This document shows, one piece after another, positions 1-8,124 of a stretch of 32,501 nt of DNA. The notes beneath the pieces are model-generated. The model was not told where the DNA came from. It saw only the letters and a program-made list of their open reading frames with translations, and ran no database searches. Position 1 is the stretch's first letter. Each line of letters starts with the position of its first letter. Origin of the DNA: Chitinophagaceae bacterium UBA1946 (GTDB lineage: Bacteria > Bacteroidota > Bacteroidia > Chitinophagales > Chitinophagaceae); assembly GCA_002336815.1 (NCBI GenBank), contig DDEU01000085.1, positions 1-32,501 on the forward strand, written 5' to 3'. Position numbers and translations under genes: made by a program.

Positions 1-77
1 GCGGCGGTGGAAGCCGTGGCGGTGGATACGGCGGCGGCGGCGGAAGAAGCGGCGGCGGATACAATAAAGATTATTAA
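1..77 (+). CDS. C-terminal end of a glycine-rich protein (partial)
   Basis: The third forward frame is open from the window edge to a TAA at 75-77. It encodes about 24 residues made of Gly runs broken by Ser, Arg and Tyr, ending in the polar tail YNKDY. Such RGG/GGY tails are known on Bacteroidota RRM-type RNA-binding proteins and on some DEAD-box helicases, where they bind RNA. The tail alone cannot separate these, so no function is assigned beyond a likely nucleic-acid-binding tail. The other forward frames give Ala/Val-rich or Arg-rich peptides of less natural composition. The following terminator supports a gene end here. Confidence 0.6.
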   Translation, partial: GGGSRGGGYGGGGGRSGGGYNKDY

Positions 78-100
78 TCCAACAACACTCCGATAATATT

Positions 101-133
101 AAAATCCCCTGTTTTTTAGCAGGGGATTTTTTA
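101..133. terminator. Rho-independent terminator between convergent genes
   Basis: A stem AAAATCCCCTG pairs with CAGGGGATTTT around a short T-rich loop and is followed by a T-rich stretch. It lies 23 bp after the stop of the glycine-rich protein and just before the 3' end of the minus-strand DUF3575 gene. The A-rich left flank means it could also work for minus-strand transcripts. Confidence 0.85.
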
Positions 134-151
134 TTGCCATTTGTGTGAATG

Positions 152-925
152 TTAAAACCTGTAGCCGAGATTCAGTCCAAATGCCCGGATCCCTGCCCAG
201 GGGCCTTTCACTTTAAACACAGCACCATTTGCATCGGGGTTGCTTGGTATCTCTACGTTTACGAGTGGAATGGTCTGCTTGATCTTTTCCAGCTCGAATT
301 GCAGGCTGATGCGTTCGATATCATTCAGGCTGCCGGTAAAATTAAAGTCGCCCCTCGAGATGCCATAACTGGGGCCGGCGATCCACCAGTCAAAATAGAT
401 CTTTTCACCCAGTTTCCATTGAGCCCCAATCTGTAAACCGGCGGTTACCGTATTCATGCTGCCTTTAAAGGTGGCGGTTTTATCAATCCTTTTGTTATTG
501 ACGTAATCATAATAATTAACCGGCACATCGCCTTTGTAATTGTTATATGCCAGCATCGGCGCCATGTAAAATCCCCGCATATCTCCCTTCTTTCCCAGGT
601 AGAACCGGTACTCTGCATTGATGCCGATATTACCGATCTTTCCCAGGTCTACCCTGATAGAAGAATCACCGATATAATCTTCCACTGCTTTTTGAAAAGG
701 AATACCGGTAACCGGGCGGTAGCGGGCACTTATTGCCAGCGATTGCTTGTGGCCAAGTTTGTGTTCATACTGAACCGAAAAATTTTTAAAAACCAGCGCA
801 GGTATATTTAGCTTGATGATGTTATCGCCGGTGGTGGATTTGGTTTCATCGCCCTGGGCGCCGGCCTTGCCATAACCAAATAATAGTGCAAAAAACAGTG
901 AGATAAAAGGAATATTGCTTTTCAT
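152..925 (-). CDS. DUF3575-like outer-membrane beta-barrel protein
   Basis: This 257-residue protein begins with a clear signal peptide (residues 1 to about 23, ending AGAQ). The rest alternates short beta strands with polar turns and ends in the aromatic segment LNLGYRF, as outer-membrane barrels do. The pattern of an N-terminal strand with QYEHKLG, then YRFYLGKK and a MAPMLAYNNY strand resembles DUF3575, a Bacteroidota barrel family of unknown role. It follows the symporter gene on the same strand after a 93 bp gap with no convincing terminator, so co-transcription is possible but not shown. Ligand and function are unknown. Confidence 0.75.
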   Translation of the reverse strand: MKSNIPFISLFFALLFGYGKAGAQGDETKSTTGDNIIKLNIPALVFKNFSVQYEHKLGHKQSLAISARYRPVTGIPFQKAVEDYIGDSSIRVDLGKIGNIGINAEYRFYLGKKGDMRGFYMAPMLAYNNYKGDVPVNYYDYVNNKRIDKTATFKGSMNTVTAGLQIGAQWKLGEKIYFDWWIAGPSYGISRGDFNFTGSLNDIERISLQFELEKIKQTIPLVNVEIPSNPDANGAVFKVKGPWAGIRAFGLNLGYRF

Positions 926-1018
926 ATTTCGAGAATTGGGGGATCAGAACAATTGAGTCGGTCAACTATTAGTGAAATAAATATACCAATAAAAAAACGA
1001 TGGGCCGTATTGTTTATT

Positions 1019-2656
1019 TTAGGAACGACTGGTTTTGCCGGAACGGTTCAGTACAAACTGCAGCAGCAGGCTCAATGCGATCACGAGCAGTGCACCGATC
1101 ACGTTGAGCCATAAAAAGGAAACAATATCCGCATTGTACACGACGATTACCAATACCTGCGAAACCACACTGGCAAAAAACACTGCATTGCCACGGATGT
1201 ATTTTATCCAGAATGCTACGAGGAAAATACCAAGTATCACGCCATAAAAAATAGAGCCTAAAATGTTTACGGTTTCTATAAGGCTGTTGCCAATATTATA
1301 GGCAAACATGGCAACAATGATAGAAAACACCCCCCAGGCAAAACTGTACCACCGGGAAATACGGTAATCATCTTTTTCAGAGCAGTTCTTATTAATGAAC
1401 TTTTTATGAAAGTCAACCACGGTGCAGGATGCCAGGGCATTGAGCGCTGCAGCGATGCTTCCCCAGGAAGCAAGGAAGATCATGGCGATCAACAACCCTA
1501 CCAATCCCCTGGGCAGGTTTTCAATTACAAAACGAAGAAAAATATAGTTGGTATCATTGGCCTTTTTATCATGCAACGCCTCCCTGATAACAGTTTTGTA
1601 CTGGGTTCTCACGGTATCGGCTACCTTAAAATCTTTTTGTGCCAGCAGTTGGTTGTACTGCAATTCCAGCGAATGCAGTGAATCCCTGTACACCGTTTTA
1701 TTGGCTTTTGCAACCTGCACATCATCAAAATAAACGGGTGGTTGATGATACTGGTAAAAAGTGAATACGAGTATACCAACCAATAATATCAAAAACTGCA
1801 TCGGCACTTTTACAAGACCATTCACCAGCAACCCGATCCTGCTCTCCTTTTCCGATTTGGCAGTGAGGTAACGACCCACCTGGCTTTGATCAGTACCAAA
1901 ATAACTAAGCGCCAAAAAAAGTCCGCCAATGGCGCCGCTCCAGATATTGTAGGTATCCTTCCAGTCGAACCGTCCTTCTTTAATGCCGGAAGTGATCACG
2001 TTCATCCTTCCATATCCACCGGCATTTTTTAACGCATCCGTAAATCCAACCCCTGCAGGCAACAAGTGTATCACCGTATAACCTGCCAGGAACATTCCCG
2101 CAATCACAATGATCAATTGCAGTTGCTGTGTATAGGCCACGGCCTTTGCGCCACCTGTTACCGTATAAATGATCAGGAAACCTCCCATTACCAGGTTGGT
2201 ATAATAAATATTCCAGCCAAGCAGGGAACTCAAGATGATGGAGGGTGCATAGATGCTGATACCGGTTGACAAGCCTCTCGACAATAAAAAAAGTGCTGAT
2301 GTAAAGGTTCTTGTTTTTACATCGAAACGCTTTTCTAAAAATTCGTAGGCGGTATATATTTTTAGTTTTCGGAAGACTGGAACAAAAAATATACAGATCA
2401 GTATCATGGCAACCGGAAGGCCAAAATAATACTGCACAAACCGCATCCCGTCTGTGTATGCCTGGCCCGGTGCACTTAAAAACGTGATGGCGCTTGCCTG
2501 TGTGCCCATGATGCTCAGCAGTACCAGGTACCAGGGCATACTGTTGTTGCCGAGGAAATAACCATCCAGGTTTTTGGTATGCGTACTCCTGTATACACCA
2601 TAAATGATGATACCGAAAAGTGTAATGATCAATATGCCCCAGTCTAAACTACTCAT
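1019..2656 (-). CDS. Sodium:solute symporter (SSS family)
   Basis: This 545-residue integral membrane protein has about 13 hydrophobic helices and the SSS layout: an N-terminal helix, the first-core segment with GTQASAITFLSAPG (about 51-64), and the conserved SYFGTDQSQVGRYLTAKS (about 251-268). It should couple sodium entry to uptake of an organic solute across the inner membrane; sequence alone does not give the substrate. A hydrophilic, partly coiled-coil-like insertion of roughly 70-80 residues (about 302-380) interrupts the helices. It sits downstream of the M14, PIG-L and microprotein genes, which suggests that it imports what those enzymes release. The ATG start is 68 bp after the microprotein stop. 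Confidence 0.92.
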   Translation of the reverse strand: MSSLDWGILIITLFGIIIYGVYRSTHTKNLDGYFLGNNSMPWYLVLLSIMGTQASAITFLSAPGQAYTDGMRFVQYYFGLPVAMILICIFFVPVFRKLKIYTAYEFLEKRFDVKTRTFTSALFLLSRGLSTGISIYAPSIILSSLLGWNIYYTNLVMGGFLIIYTVTGGAKAVAYTQQLQLIIVIAGMFLAGYTVIHLLPAGVGFTDALKNAGGYGRMNVITSGIKEGRFDWKDTYNIWSGAIGGLFLALSYFGTDQSQVGRYLTAKSEKESRIGLLVNGLVKVPMQFLILLVGILVFTFYQYHQPPVYFDDVQVAKANKTVYRDSLHSLELQYNQLLAQKDFKVADTVRTQYKTVIREALHDKKANDTNYIFLRFVIENLPRGLVGLLIAMIFLASWGSIAAALNALASCTVVDFHKKFINKNCSEKDDYRISRWYSFAWGVFSIIVAMFAYNIGNSLIETVNILGSIFYGVILGIFLVAFWIKYIRGNAVFFASVVSQVLVIVVYNADIVSFLWLNVIGALLVIALSLLLQFVLNRSGKTSRS

Positions 2657-2724
2657 GCTGCTTCACCGGGGAGCTTTGGATCAATGAAATAAGGTGTGTA
2701 TGTGTCAATGGCATGCAACGGTTG

Positions 2725-2835
2725 TTACTTAAAATAAACGGTGATAAAATAATACAGCAGCACCTGTATCAATAAAAACGCCAGTACAGCGATGTACCAT
2801 TTACTCCAGTATGATTTTGAATTGTCTTCTTTCAC
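2725..2835 (-). CDS. 36-residue single-pass membrane microprotein
   Basis: A short frame between the PIG-L and symporter genes starts at GTG (2835) and ends in TAA (2725). It encodes 36 residues: a polar, Lys-rich start (VKEDNSKSYWSKW), one strongly hydrophobic helix (about 14-32) and a short basic tail ending YFK. The start is 17 bp after the PIG-L stop and the end is 68 bp before the symporter ATG, so it fits inside an operon. I do not recognise a named family. A partner or stability subunit for the symporter is an inference from position. No ATG is in frame nearby, so the GTG start is the main uncertainty. Confidence 0.6.
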   Translation of the reverse strand: MKEDNSKSYWSKWYIAVLAFLLIQVLLYYFITVYFK

Positions 2836-2852
2836 TGTTGTAATTGCGTTGA

Positions 2853-5384
2853 TTATTGAGCACTGGTTTTGCCCGCAAGCATTGATTTAGGCGGTGCCGG
2901 CCTTTTAGCGGTTGATTTTTTTGAACTGCTGCTACCAGGCGCCGGTGGCGCTGCAATTATATTGGCAAACAAACGGTAAGCACCGGCTACGCCTGCAGGC
3001 AGTTCCCTGAAAAAGACCAACCCCGTGTACACAAATTTCCCTTTGCCATAATTGGCAACGATCAAACTTCCATCATCTTCTTTTTCCCCGGAATCTTTTA
3101 AACTGATCACCCGCTGGTAATTGCTGTCAATTTTTTCTGCATGATAAATACTCCTCTCCTGTATCCAGCCTTCAAAATCTTTTTCGCTGATCTTATTGGG
3201 ATAATTCAATACCGGGTGGCCTGGCAGCAGGAAATTCACTTTGGCATTTTCATCGGTAACCCGGTTGCGGCTGATACCAAAGGGATAGGGTCCGATCCTG
3301 CCTTTTATATTACTGATGAAATTATTGGTATTGTATTGCGTTACCAGTACGCCCCCGGCCTGTACATATTTCATCAGGGCATCATACACATCCCCCATCC
3401 ATTCGTTGGTATTGTAGGCCCTTACGCCGGTAATAACCGCATCAAATTTTTTCAAGCCTTGTAAAGTAATGTCTTTCGCTTTAAGTAAGGTTACTTTGTA
3501 TCCCATTTGTTCCAACGCCTGTGGCACTTTATCCCCGGCACCGGAAATATAACCAACCGATCTGCCGGCGATGGACGCATTTACAAACAGCACACGTTTT
3601 TTTGCAGCCTTAAAATATTTAATAGAAGGAATGTGATCATAATCAATTTCCCTGATATCCTGGTAAGCCCTTCCCTTACCATCTGTTTCTTCCAGTTCAA
3701 TAATGCCATGCCTGCTTTCATTTTTTACGCCGGCAATATCAAAGGGTGATGAGATGGATGTCTTGGTCCCCCTGGCCAATCTGGACAATTCAGCGAGATC
3801 ATTGATACCCGTATCAAGCCGGTTGCCATGGGTAAAAAGATGATAATTTTTGATTATCGGGTTGCTGCGATTGCCGGGCCGGAATATGCTTAATTCAGGG
3901 GTTATATGCAGTGCGATTTGCGGCACAATAAAAACCGGCTGGTAGATCTCCCCTTTTACCGGGTCGGTAAACTTGTACCTGACAGGCTTTACAAAAATAA
4001 ACGCTTCCCCTTCGATCTCCACTTTAAATTCAACACTCAACGGATCGTTTTCTGCTTTGCCGATCAACTGCTGATCTGTAACATTAAAACTTCCTTTGTC
4101 CATTGCCTTTTCCAGCCAGTAGGGTTGCGTAATTTTTTCGCCGGCATTGATCAATAGAGGAATTGTTTTTGAAACCGTTGTATTCAACTTTAAAGAATCC
4201 ATTTTTACTGCATTGCTAAAAGCGTTAATCCCAGAAACAAGGGCATTTACACCCAACCGGTTGTTTGCAGTAAAAGTGAATTTTAAACTATCGCCCTGTA
4301 CCGCAAATTGGCTGGCGCTGGTTGCTTCTAAGAATAATCCACTGGCATTTTCTATCAGCAGTTGCAGCTCCTTTAGCTTTTGCTGTTTCCAGTAACCGTC
4401 TTCCAGTTGCTTCATCATTTTATAAACCCGGATCAAATTATCCAAGGCCTTTTCCGGGTGTTGTACATCATAGGTTTCAATGATGTGATTCACCGAATCT
4501 TCAATGGATGGCTGGCCGATCCTGCCCCATCCCACCGCTACTCCCTGTAACAGGTCCGTTGTTGGTTTATCACCCCTGATGGTTTCAAAATATTCGATCA
4601 CACTGCCACGCTGCGCAGGAACACCAAAACCCTGGCTCTTGTGCTGGCTCCTGCTGAGTGCAGCAATCTCTCCATAACTTTTACCCAGCAACGTATTGTA
4701 CATGCCTACTTCTACTTTGAACTGGCTTTCGTTTTGTGTACTGTTACCTCCAAAATTGAAGGTGTTCCACAACATTCGTTTTGCCTGCCAAACCGTAACA
4801 CCCTGTTTTAATTGTTCCGGAAATTTACCTGGATCTGCTGCAGCATCAAATGCCTCACGGGCAATGATACCCGAAGCAGCATGATGGCCATGCCCGGCCC
4901 TGCTGTCTTCAGGGAAACGGGCAATGATCACATCAGGTTTAAATTTCCTGATCACCCATACGGCATCGCTTAAGATCTTATCATGTCCCCAGGTTGCCAG
5001 CGCTTCTTCTGCGCTTTTGCAAAAACCAAAATCGTAAGCACGGGAAAAAAATTGTTCTGCTCCATCGATCCGTCTTGCCGCCAGCAACTCCTGTGTTCTT
5101 ATCAGTCCAAGATCAATGCCCTGTTCATCTCCAATTAAATTTTGCCCGCCATCACCCCTTGTTAAACTCAGGTAACCGGTTCGGTACAATTTTTCATTGG
5201 CCAGGTAAGCCAGTAATCTCGTGTTCTCATCATCGGGATGTGCTGCGATATACAGCACAGAACCCAGCACATTCAGTTTTTTAAGCTGTAGTAATATCTC
5301 TGAAGAAGTATATGTTTTTGGCGTTTGTGCCCGGGCGTTAAAAGCCAGCAGCAGGCAGCAGAAAAAAGAAAAAAATCGATTCAT
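2853..5384 (-). CDS. Secreted PIG-L family deacetylase with C-terminal GATase1-like domain
   Basis: This 843-residue protein starts at the ATG at 5384, which opens a signal peptide (MNRFFSFFCC, cleaved after about NARAQ); the frame stays open 38 codons further but that part is not signal-like. Residues about 40-250 form a PIG-L/LmbE zinc deacetylase domain with AHPDDE (His49, Asp52) and GHGHHAAS (about 165-171) as the metal ligands. PIG-L enzymes remove N-acyl groups from amino sugars and related conjugates. The middle looks like beta-sandwich domains. A later segment (VLFVNASIAGR to GGVLVTQYN) resembles a class I glutamine-amidotransferase-type Rossmann fold. The tail is rich in Ser, Pro and Lys. 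It lies between the M14 peptidase and symporter genes; the substrate is unknown. Confidence 0.88.
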   Translation of the reverse strand: MNRFFSFFCCLLLAFNARAQTPKTYTSSEILLQLKKLNVLGSVLYIAAHPDDENTRLLAYLANEKLYRTGYLSLTRGDGGQNLIGDEQGIDLGLIRTQELLAARRIDGAEQFFSRAYDFGFCKSAEEALATWGHDKILSDAVWVIRKFKPDVIIARFPEDSRAGHGHHAASGIIAREAFDAAADPGKFPEQLKQGVTVWQAKRMLWNTFNFGGNSTQNESQFKVEVGMYNTLLGKSYGEIAALSRSQHKSQGFGVPAQRGSVIEYFETIRGDKPTTDLLQGVAVGWGRIGQPSIEDSVNHIIETYDVQHPEKALDNLIRVYKMMKQLEDGYWKQQKLKELQLLIENASGLFLEATSASQFAVQGDSLKFTFTANNRLGVNALVSGINAFSNAVKMDSLKLNTTVSKTIPLLINAGEKITQPYWLEKAMDKGSFNVTDQQLIGKAENDPLSVEFKVEIEGEAFIFVKPVRYKFTDPVKGEIYQPVFIVPQIALHITPELSIFRPGNRSNPIIKNYHLFTHGNRLDTGINDLAELSRLARGTKTSISSPFDIAGVKNESRHGIIELEETDGKGRAYQDIREIDYDHIPSIKYFKAAKKRVLFVNASIAGRSVGYISGAGDKVPQALEQMGYKVTLLKAKDITLQGLKKFDAVITGVRAYNTNEWMGDVYDALMKYVQAGGVLVTQYNTNNFISNIKGRIGPYPFGISRNRVTDENAKVNFLLPGHPVLNYPNKISEKDFEGWIQERSIYHAEKIDSNYQRVISLKDSGEKEDDGSLIVANYGKGKFVYTGLVFFRELPAGVAGAYRLFANIIAAPPAPGSSSSKKSTAKRPAPPKSMLAGKTSAQ

Positions 5385-5447
5385 ACTTGTTGTTGATTTG
5401 CGAATGTAATATATTGAAATATTGATGCAACGCCATTCATAAAACAA

Positions 5448-5475
5448 ATTGTCCCGGTCTCCCGACCAGGACAAT
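5448..5475 (-). terminator. Hairpin between the M14 and PIG-L genes
   Basis: ATTGTCC pairs with GGACAAT, and inside it GGTC pairs with GACC around a TCCC loop, with one mismatch. Read on the minus strand it follows the M14 stop codon by about 23 bp and is trailed by TTTGTTTT. It could end or weaken transcription after the peptidase gene, so the block may not be a single transcript. Confidence 0.6.
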
Positions 5476-5498
5476 GAATATTTTTTATTCAGGTACAT

Positions 5499-8000
5499 TT
5501 ATTGACCGGCTAAAAAAACGGCGTTGCTCAACAATAGTTTTCCATTCTCCCAAAAATTCCTGAAAATGGGATTGTCTGCCAGGTAGATAATGTCGCCGCT
5601 GCCCATGGGCTGTTCACCGATCAGCATGGCATCTTTTATTTTATCTTTTATTTTGCTTCCTACAAAACCAGCTACATAATTATCCTTCTTTATTACACCC
5701 ACATTCCAGCCATCTTTAAAAAATTCATACACATTATCGTCCTGCTTAAGTGTATAATAACTTTCTCCCAATCCAAAGGCCAGCGGATGGGTTACATCCA
5801 GTTCAATTTTATAAATGGCCCCGGCAATATAACTCCTGATGCCATCGTGTTCACTTTCCGCAAATTTCTTCAGGTCATCATAGTTTGGTTTTTCTGCCTT
5901 TTTATCTTTATCCTCCTCTTCCTTTTTTAATTTAATTCCCCAGTCGCCATTGGCCATCTGCGATACCGCATTGTCGATCGCAATGATCTTGCCTCCCTGC
6001 CTTACCCAGTTTTTCAGATCAGCACTGGCATCCTTGTCACTTAAAAATTTATAACGTCCTGCAGTTACGATCAGCACATCGATGTTTTTCCAGTTCACGT
6101 TGTTAATGTCATCGGCATTAATGAGTGTAACAGGATAATTCAACTGCTGATCAAACAAGTGCCATACTTCACCAGTGCTTTCAGCATAGGATCCTTTGCC
6201 GGTGATCATGGCAACATTGGGCTTTTTGATATAATGTATCTTCTCGCTGCCAAAATCAAACCCCATATCCATAAACCCGGATTCGATAGACGTAACCGCA
6301 CCATTAAAAGTTCTTACTGCCTGCTGCAGCTCCGATAATTTTTCTTCGTTCCCCTTTCTCAACACAATCAGCGTACCTCTTGCGAATTTTTTTCCGGCTA
6401 CGCTAAAATCCCTTTCTGCAAAACGCACTTTAATACCCGCCTGTAAAATAGCTGCCAGCAGCCTGGCGTCTTCAAACGAACTGTAGCGGATAAGATAACC
6501 ATAGGCATTAACGGGCAACACAGCTGGTGTTACGCCGGTAACAGTTTTATTATCCACTGCCAGCTTTTCTTTTACAGCATAACTCTGCAAGCCATACACA
6601 TAAGGCAGTGCCCATGCGGTGATATCATACGTAGCAGAATCGGCCAGCTTCGATCTTGGTTCAAACAGCACTTTGGCCAGTACGCCTTTTGGCTGCTGGG
6701 TACTGATCACTACACTATTACTGGTGGTAAAAGATTCTTCCTTTTGAGTAAAATAATTATAGCCTTTTACAGCTGCACCACTGCTGTAACCGTATACAAT
6801 GCCATTGTCGTCCAGCAATCTTTTGAGTCCATCGATCCTGTTGGTATTTACATCTGTTACAACAAACGATTTGTATTCGCCTACGCCGTTGGTACGGGCA
6901 TCATCAAAGAACTTTTTAAATTCTTTGATCACCCTTGTTGTATTTTTTGATACCACTTCAACGGTGCTCATACTGGTAGTAAAGTGATGAGCAATCCTGT
7001 CTTTTAACGTAAGCGTATCGCCGGTATTGGTAATAACCGAAGTGCTTGAACGGCCAAGGCCAGCCTGTTCAAAGGTCATCCCGATACTGCCATTGTAAAT
7101 GGGGTAGGTATCACCGTAAGAAGGGTAAAAAAGATCAAACACTTCTTTGGTAAAATACAACCAGCCATTGGCATCAAAATATTTTGCATTGTTTTTGCCG
7201 ATCTCTACCTGGAAGGAACGTTGAAAAGGAGTGATCACTTCGTGATAAGGTTCTGCTGCAGGAGCAAAATAATAAGGATTGTTATAGCCCTGCTCATGGT
7301 AATCGCTGTGTACCTGCGGCATCCACTGGTTGTACATTTTGATGCGCTGTTTGGTTTCCACCTGTGTTTGCCAGGCCCAGTCACGGTTCAAATCAAAATT
7401 ATAGTGATTGGTTCTGCCGCCTGGCCATGGCTCCACATGCTCCCTGGCATTGGGATCGGGGTTGGCATTTTTGCTCACCATCTGCATCTGCCAGTTCACA
7501 TAGCGGTCACGACCATCCGGGTTTATACAGGGATCAATGATCACCACCACATTTTTCAGGTATTCTTTAGTAGTGGTATTGGCAGGATTAAGCAGTTCGT
7601 ACAGCATTTTCATAGACACTTCGCTGCTGCTGGTTTCGTTGCCATGTACATTATAGCTCAACCATACGATCGCAGGTGCATTTACATCTGCCGGCTGATC
7701 GGTAAGTATGCCTGCAAGACGCAGGTTGTTCTTCCTGATCTCTTCCAGTTTAATGAAATTTTCCGGCGATGCAATGTAGGCCAGCAGCAGCGGGCGCCCT
7801 TCGTTGGTTTCCCCATACCGCTGCAGCTTCATTTGGCTGCCGGCAGTAGTGGCTACATAGTTAAAGTAGTTCACTATTTTATAATGCGGCGTATATTTAC
7901 TGCCTAAAGAATAACCCAAAAACTCATCCGGGCTTTTCAATTGCTGGGCTTGCAGAACGGTAGCAGAAAACAGGAGAACAAAGAGTAAAAACTTTTTCAT
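5499..8000 (-). CDS. Secreted M14 family zinc carboxypeptidase
   Basis: This 833-residue protein has a signal peptide (about 1-19, ending LQAQ) and an M14 peptidase domain. The zinc ligands are His119 and Glu122 (NVHGNE) and His234 (DYHEQG). INPDGR (about 158-163) and LNRDW (about 203-207) are the usual substrate-site motifs, and Glu310 in MTFEQAG fits the catalytic glutamate. It should cleave peptide or amide bonds in the periplasm or outside the cell. Near residues 600-700 a GATase1-like Rossmann segment follows (NVAMITGKGSY, IDVLIVTAGRY, GGKIIAIDNAV), and a Lys/Glu-rich stretch comes after it. It is transcribed away from gamma-glutamyltransferase and upstream of the PIG-L gene. Confidence 0.92.
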   Translation of the reverse strand: MKKFLLFVLLFSATVLQAQQLKSPDEFLGYSLGSKYTPHYKIVNYFNYVATTAGSQMKLQRYGETNEGRPLLLAYIASPENFIKLEEIRKNNLRLAGILTDQPADVNAPAIVWLSYNVHGNETSSSEVSMKMLYELLNPANTTTKEYLKNVVVIIDPCINPDGRDRYVNWQMQMVSKNANPDPNAREHVEPWPGGRTNHYNFDLNRDWAWQTQVETKQRIKMYNQWMPQVHSDYHEQGYNNPYYFAPAAEPYHEVITPFQRSFQVEIGKNNAKYFDANGWLYFTKEVFDLFYPSYGDTYPIYNGSIGMTFEQAGLGRSSTSVITNTGDTLTLKDRIAHHFTTSMSTVEVVSKNTTRVIKEFKKFFDDARTNGVGEYKSFVVTDVNTNRIDGLKRLLDDNGIVYGYSSGAAVKGYNYFTQKEESFTTSNSVVISTQQPKGVLAKVLFEPRSKLADSATYDITAWALPYVYGLQSYAVKEKLAVDNKTVTGVTPAVLPVNAYGYLIRYSSFEDARLLAAILQAGIKVRFAERDFSVAGKKFARGTLIVLRKGNEEKLSELQQAVRTFNGAVTSIESGFMDMGFDFGSEKIHYIKKPNVAMITGKGSYAESTGEVWHLFDQQLNYPVTLINADDINNVNWKNIDVLIVTAGRYKFLSDKDASADLKNWVRQGGKIIAIDNAVSQMANGDWGIKLKKEEEDKDKKAEKPNYDDLKKFAESEHDGIRSYIAGAIYKIELDVTHPLAFGLGESYYTLKQDDNVYEFFKDGWNVGVIKKDNYVAGFVGSKIKDKIKDAMLIGEQPMGSGDIIYLADNPIFRNFWENGKLLLSNAVFLAGQ

Positions 8001-8124
8001 ACTGATGGTTGTATTGATAAATGGTTGAGCTGTTGATCGATTTATTGTTGCATTGTTATTGTATCGTGTGAGCCTGTAAGATCGTTTTGGTGTACCAGCA
8101 TACTGCTTTCTAAAAAATTATTTG

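Noticed and set aside
2657..2719. Short frame (about 21 residues) directly before the symporter ATG
   Set aside because: Low-complexity His/Thr/Ser peptide with no membrane or functional pattern, unlike the hydrophobic microprotein upstream.
5385..5498. N-terminal extension of the PIG-L protein to the M14 stop
   Set aside because: The extension is not signal-like and includes the hairpin at 5448-5475; the ATG at 5384 begins a typical signal peptide.
7221..7907. 228-codon forward open frame opposite the M14 peptidase
   Set aside because: It lies wholly antisense to a gene with intact catalytic motifs; its His/Ile/Val-rich product has no domain pattern and reflects the codon use of the other strand.
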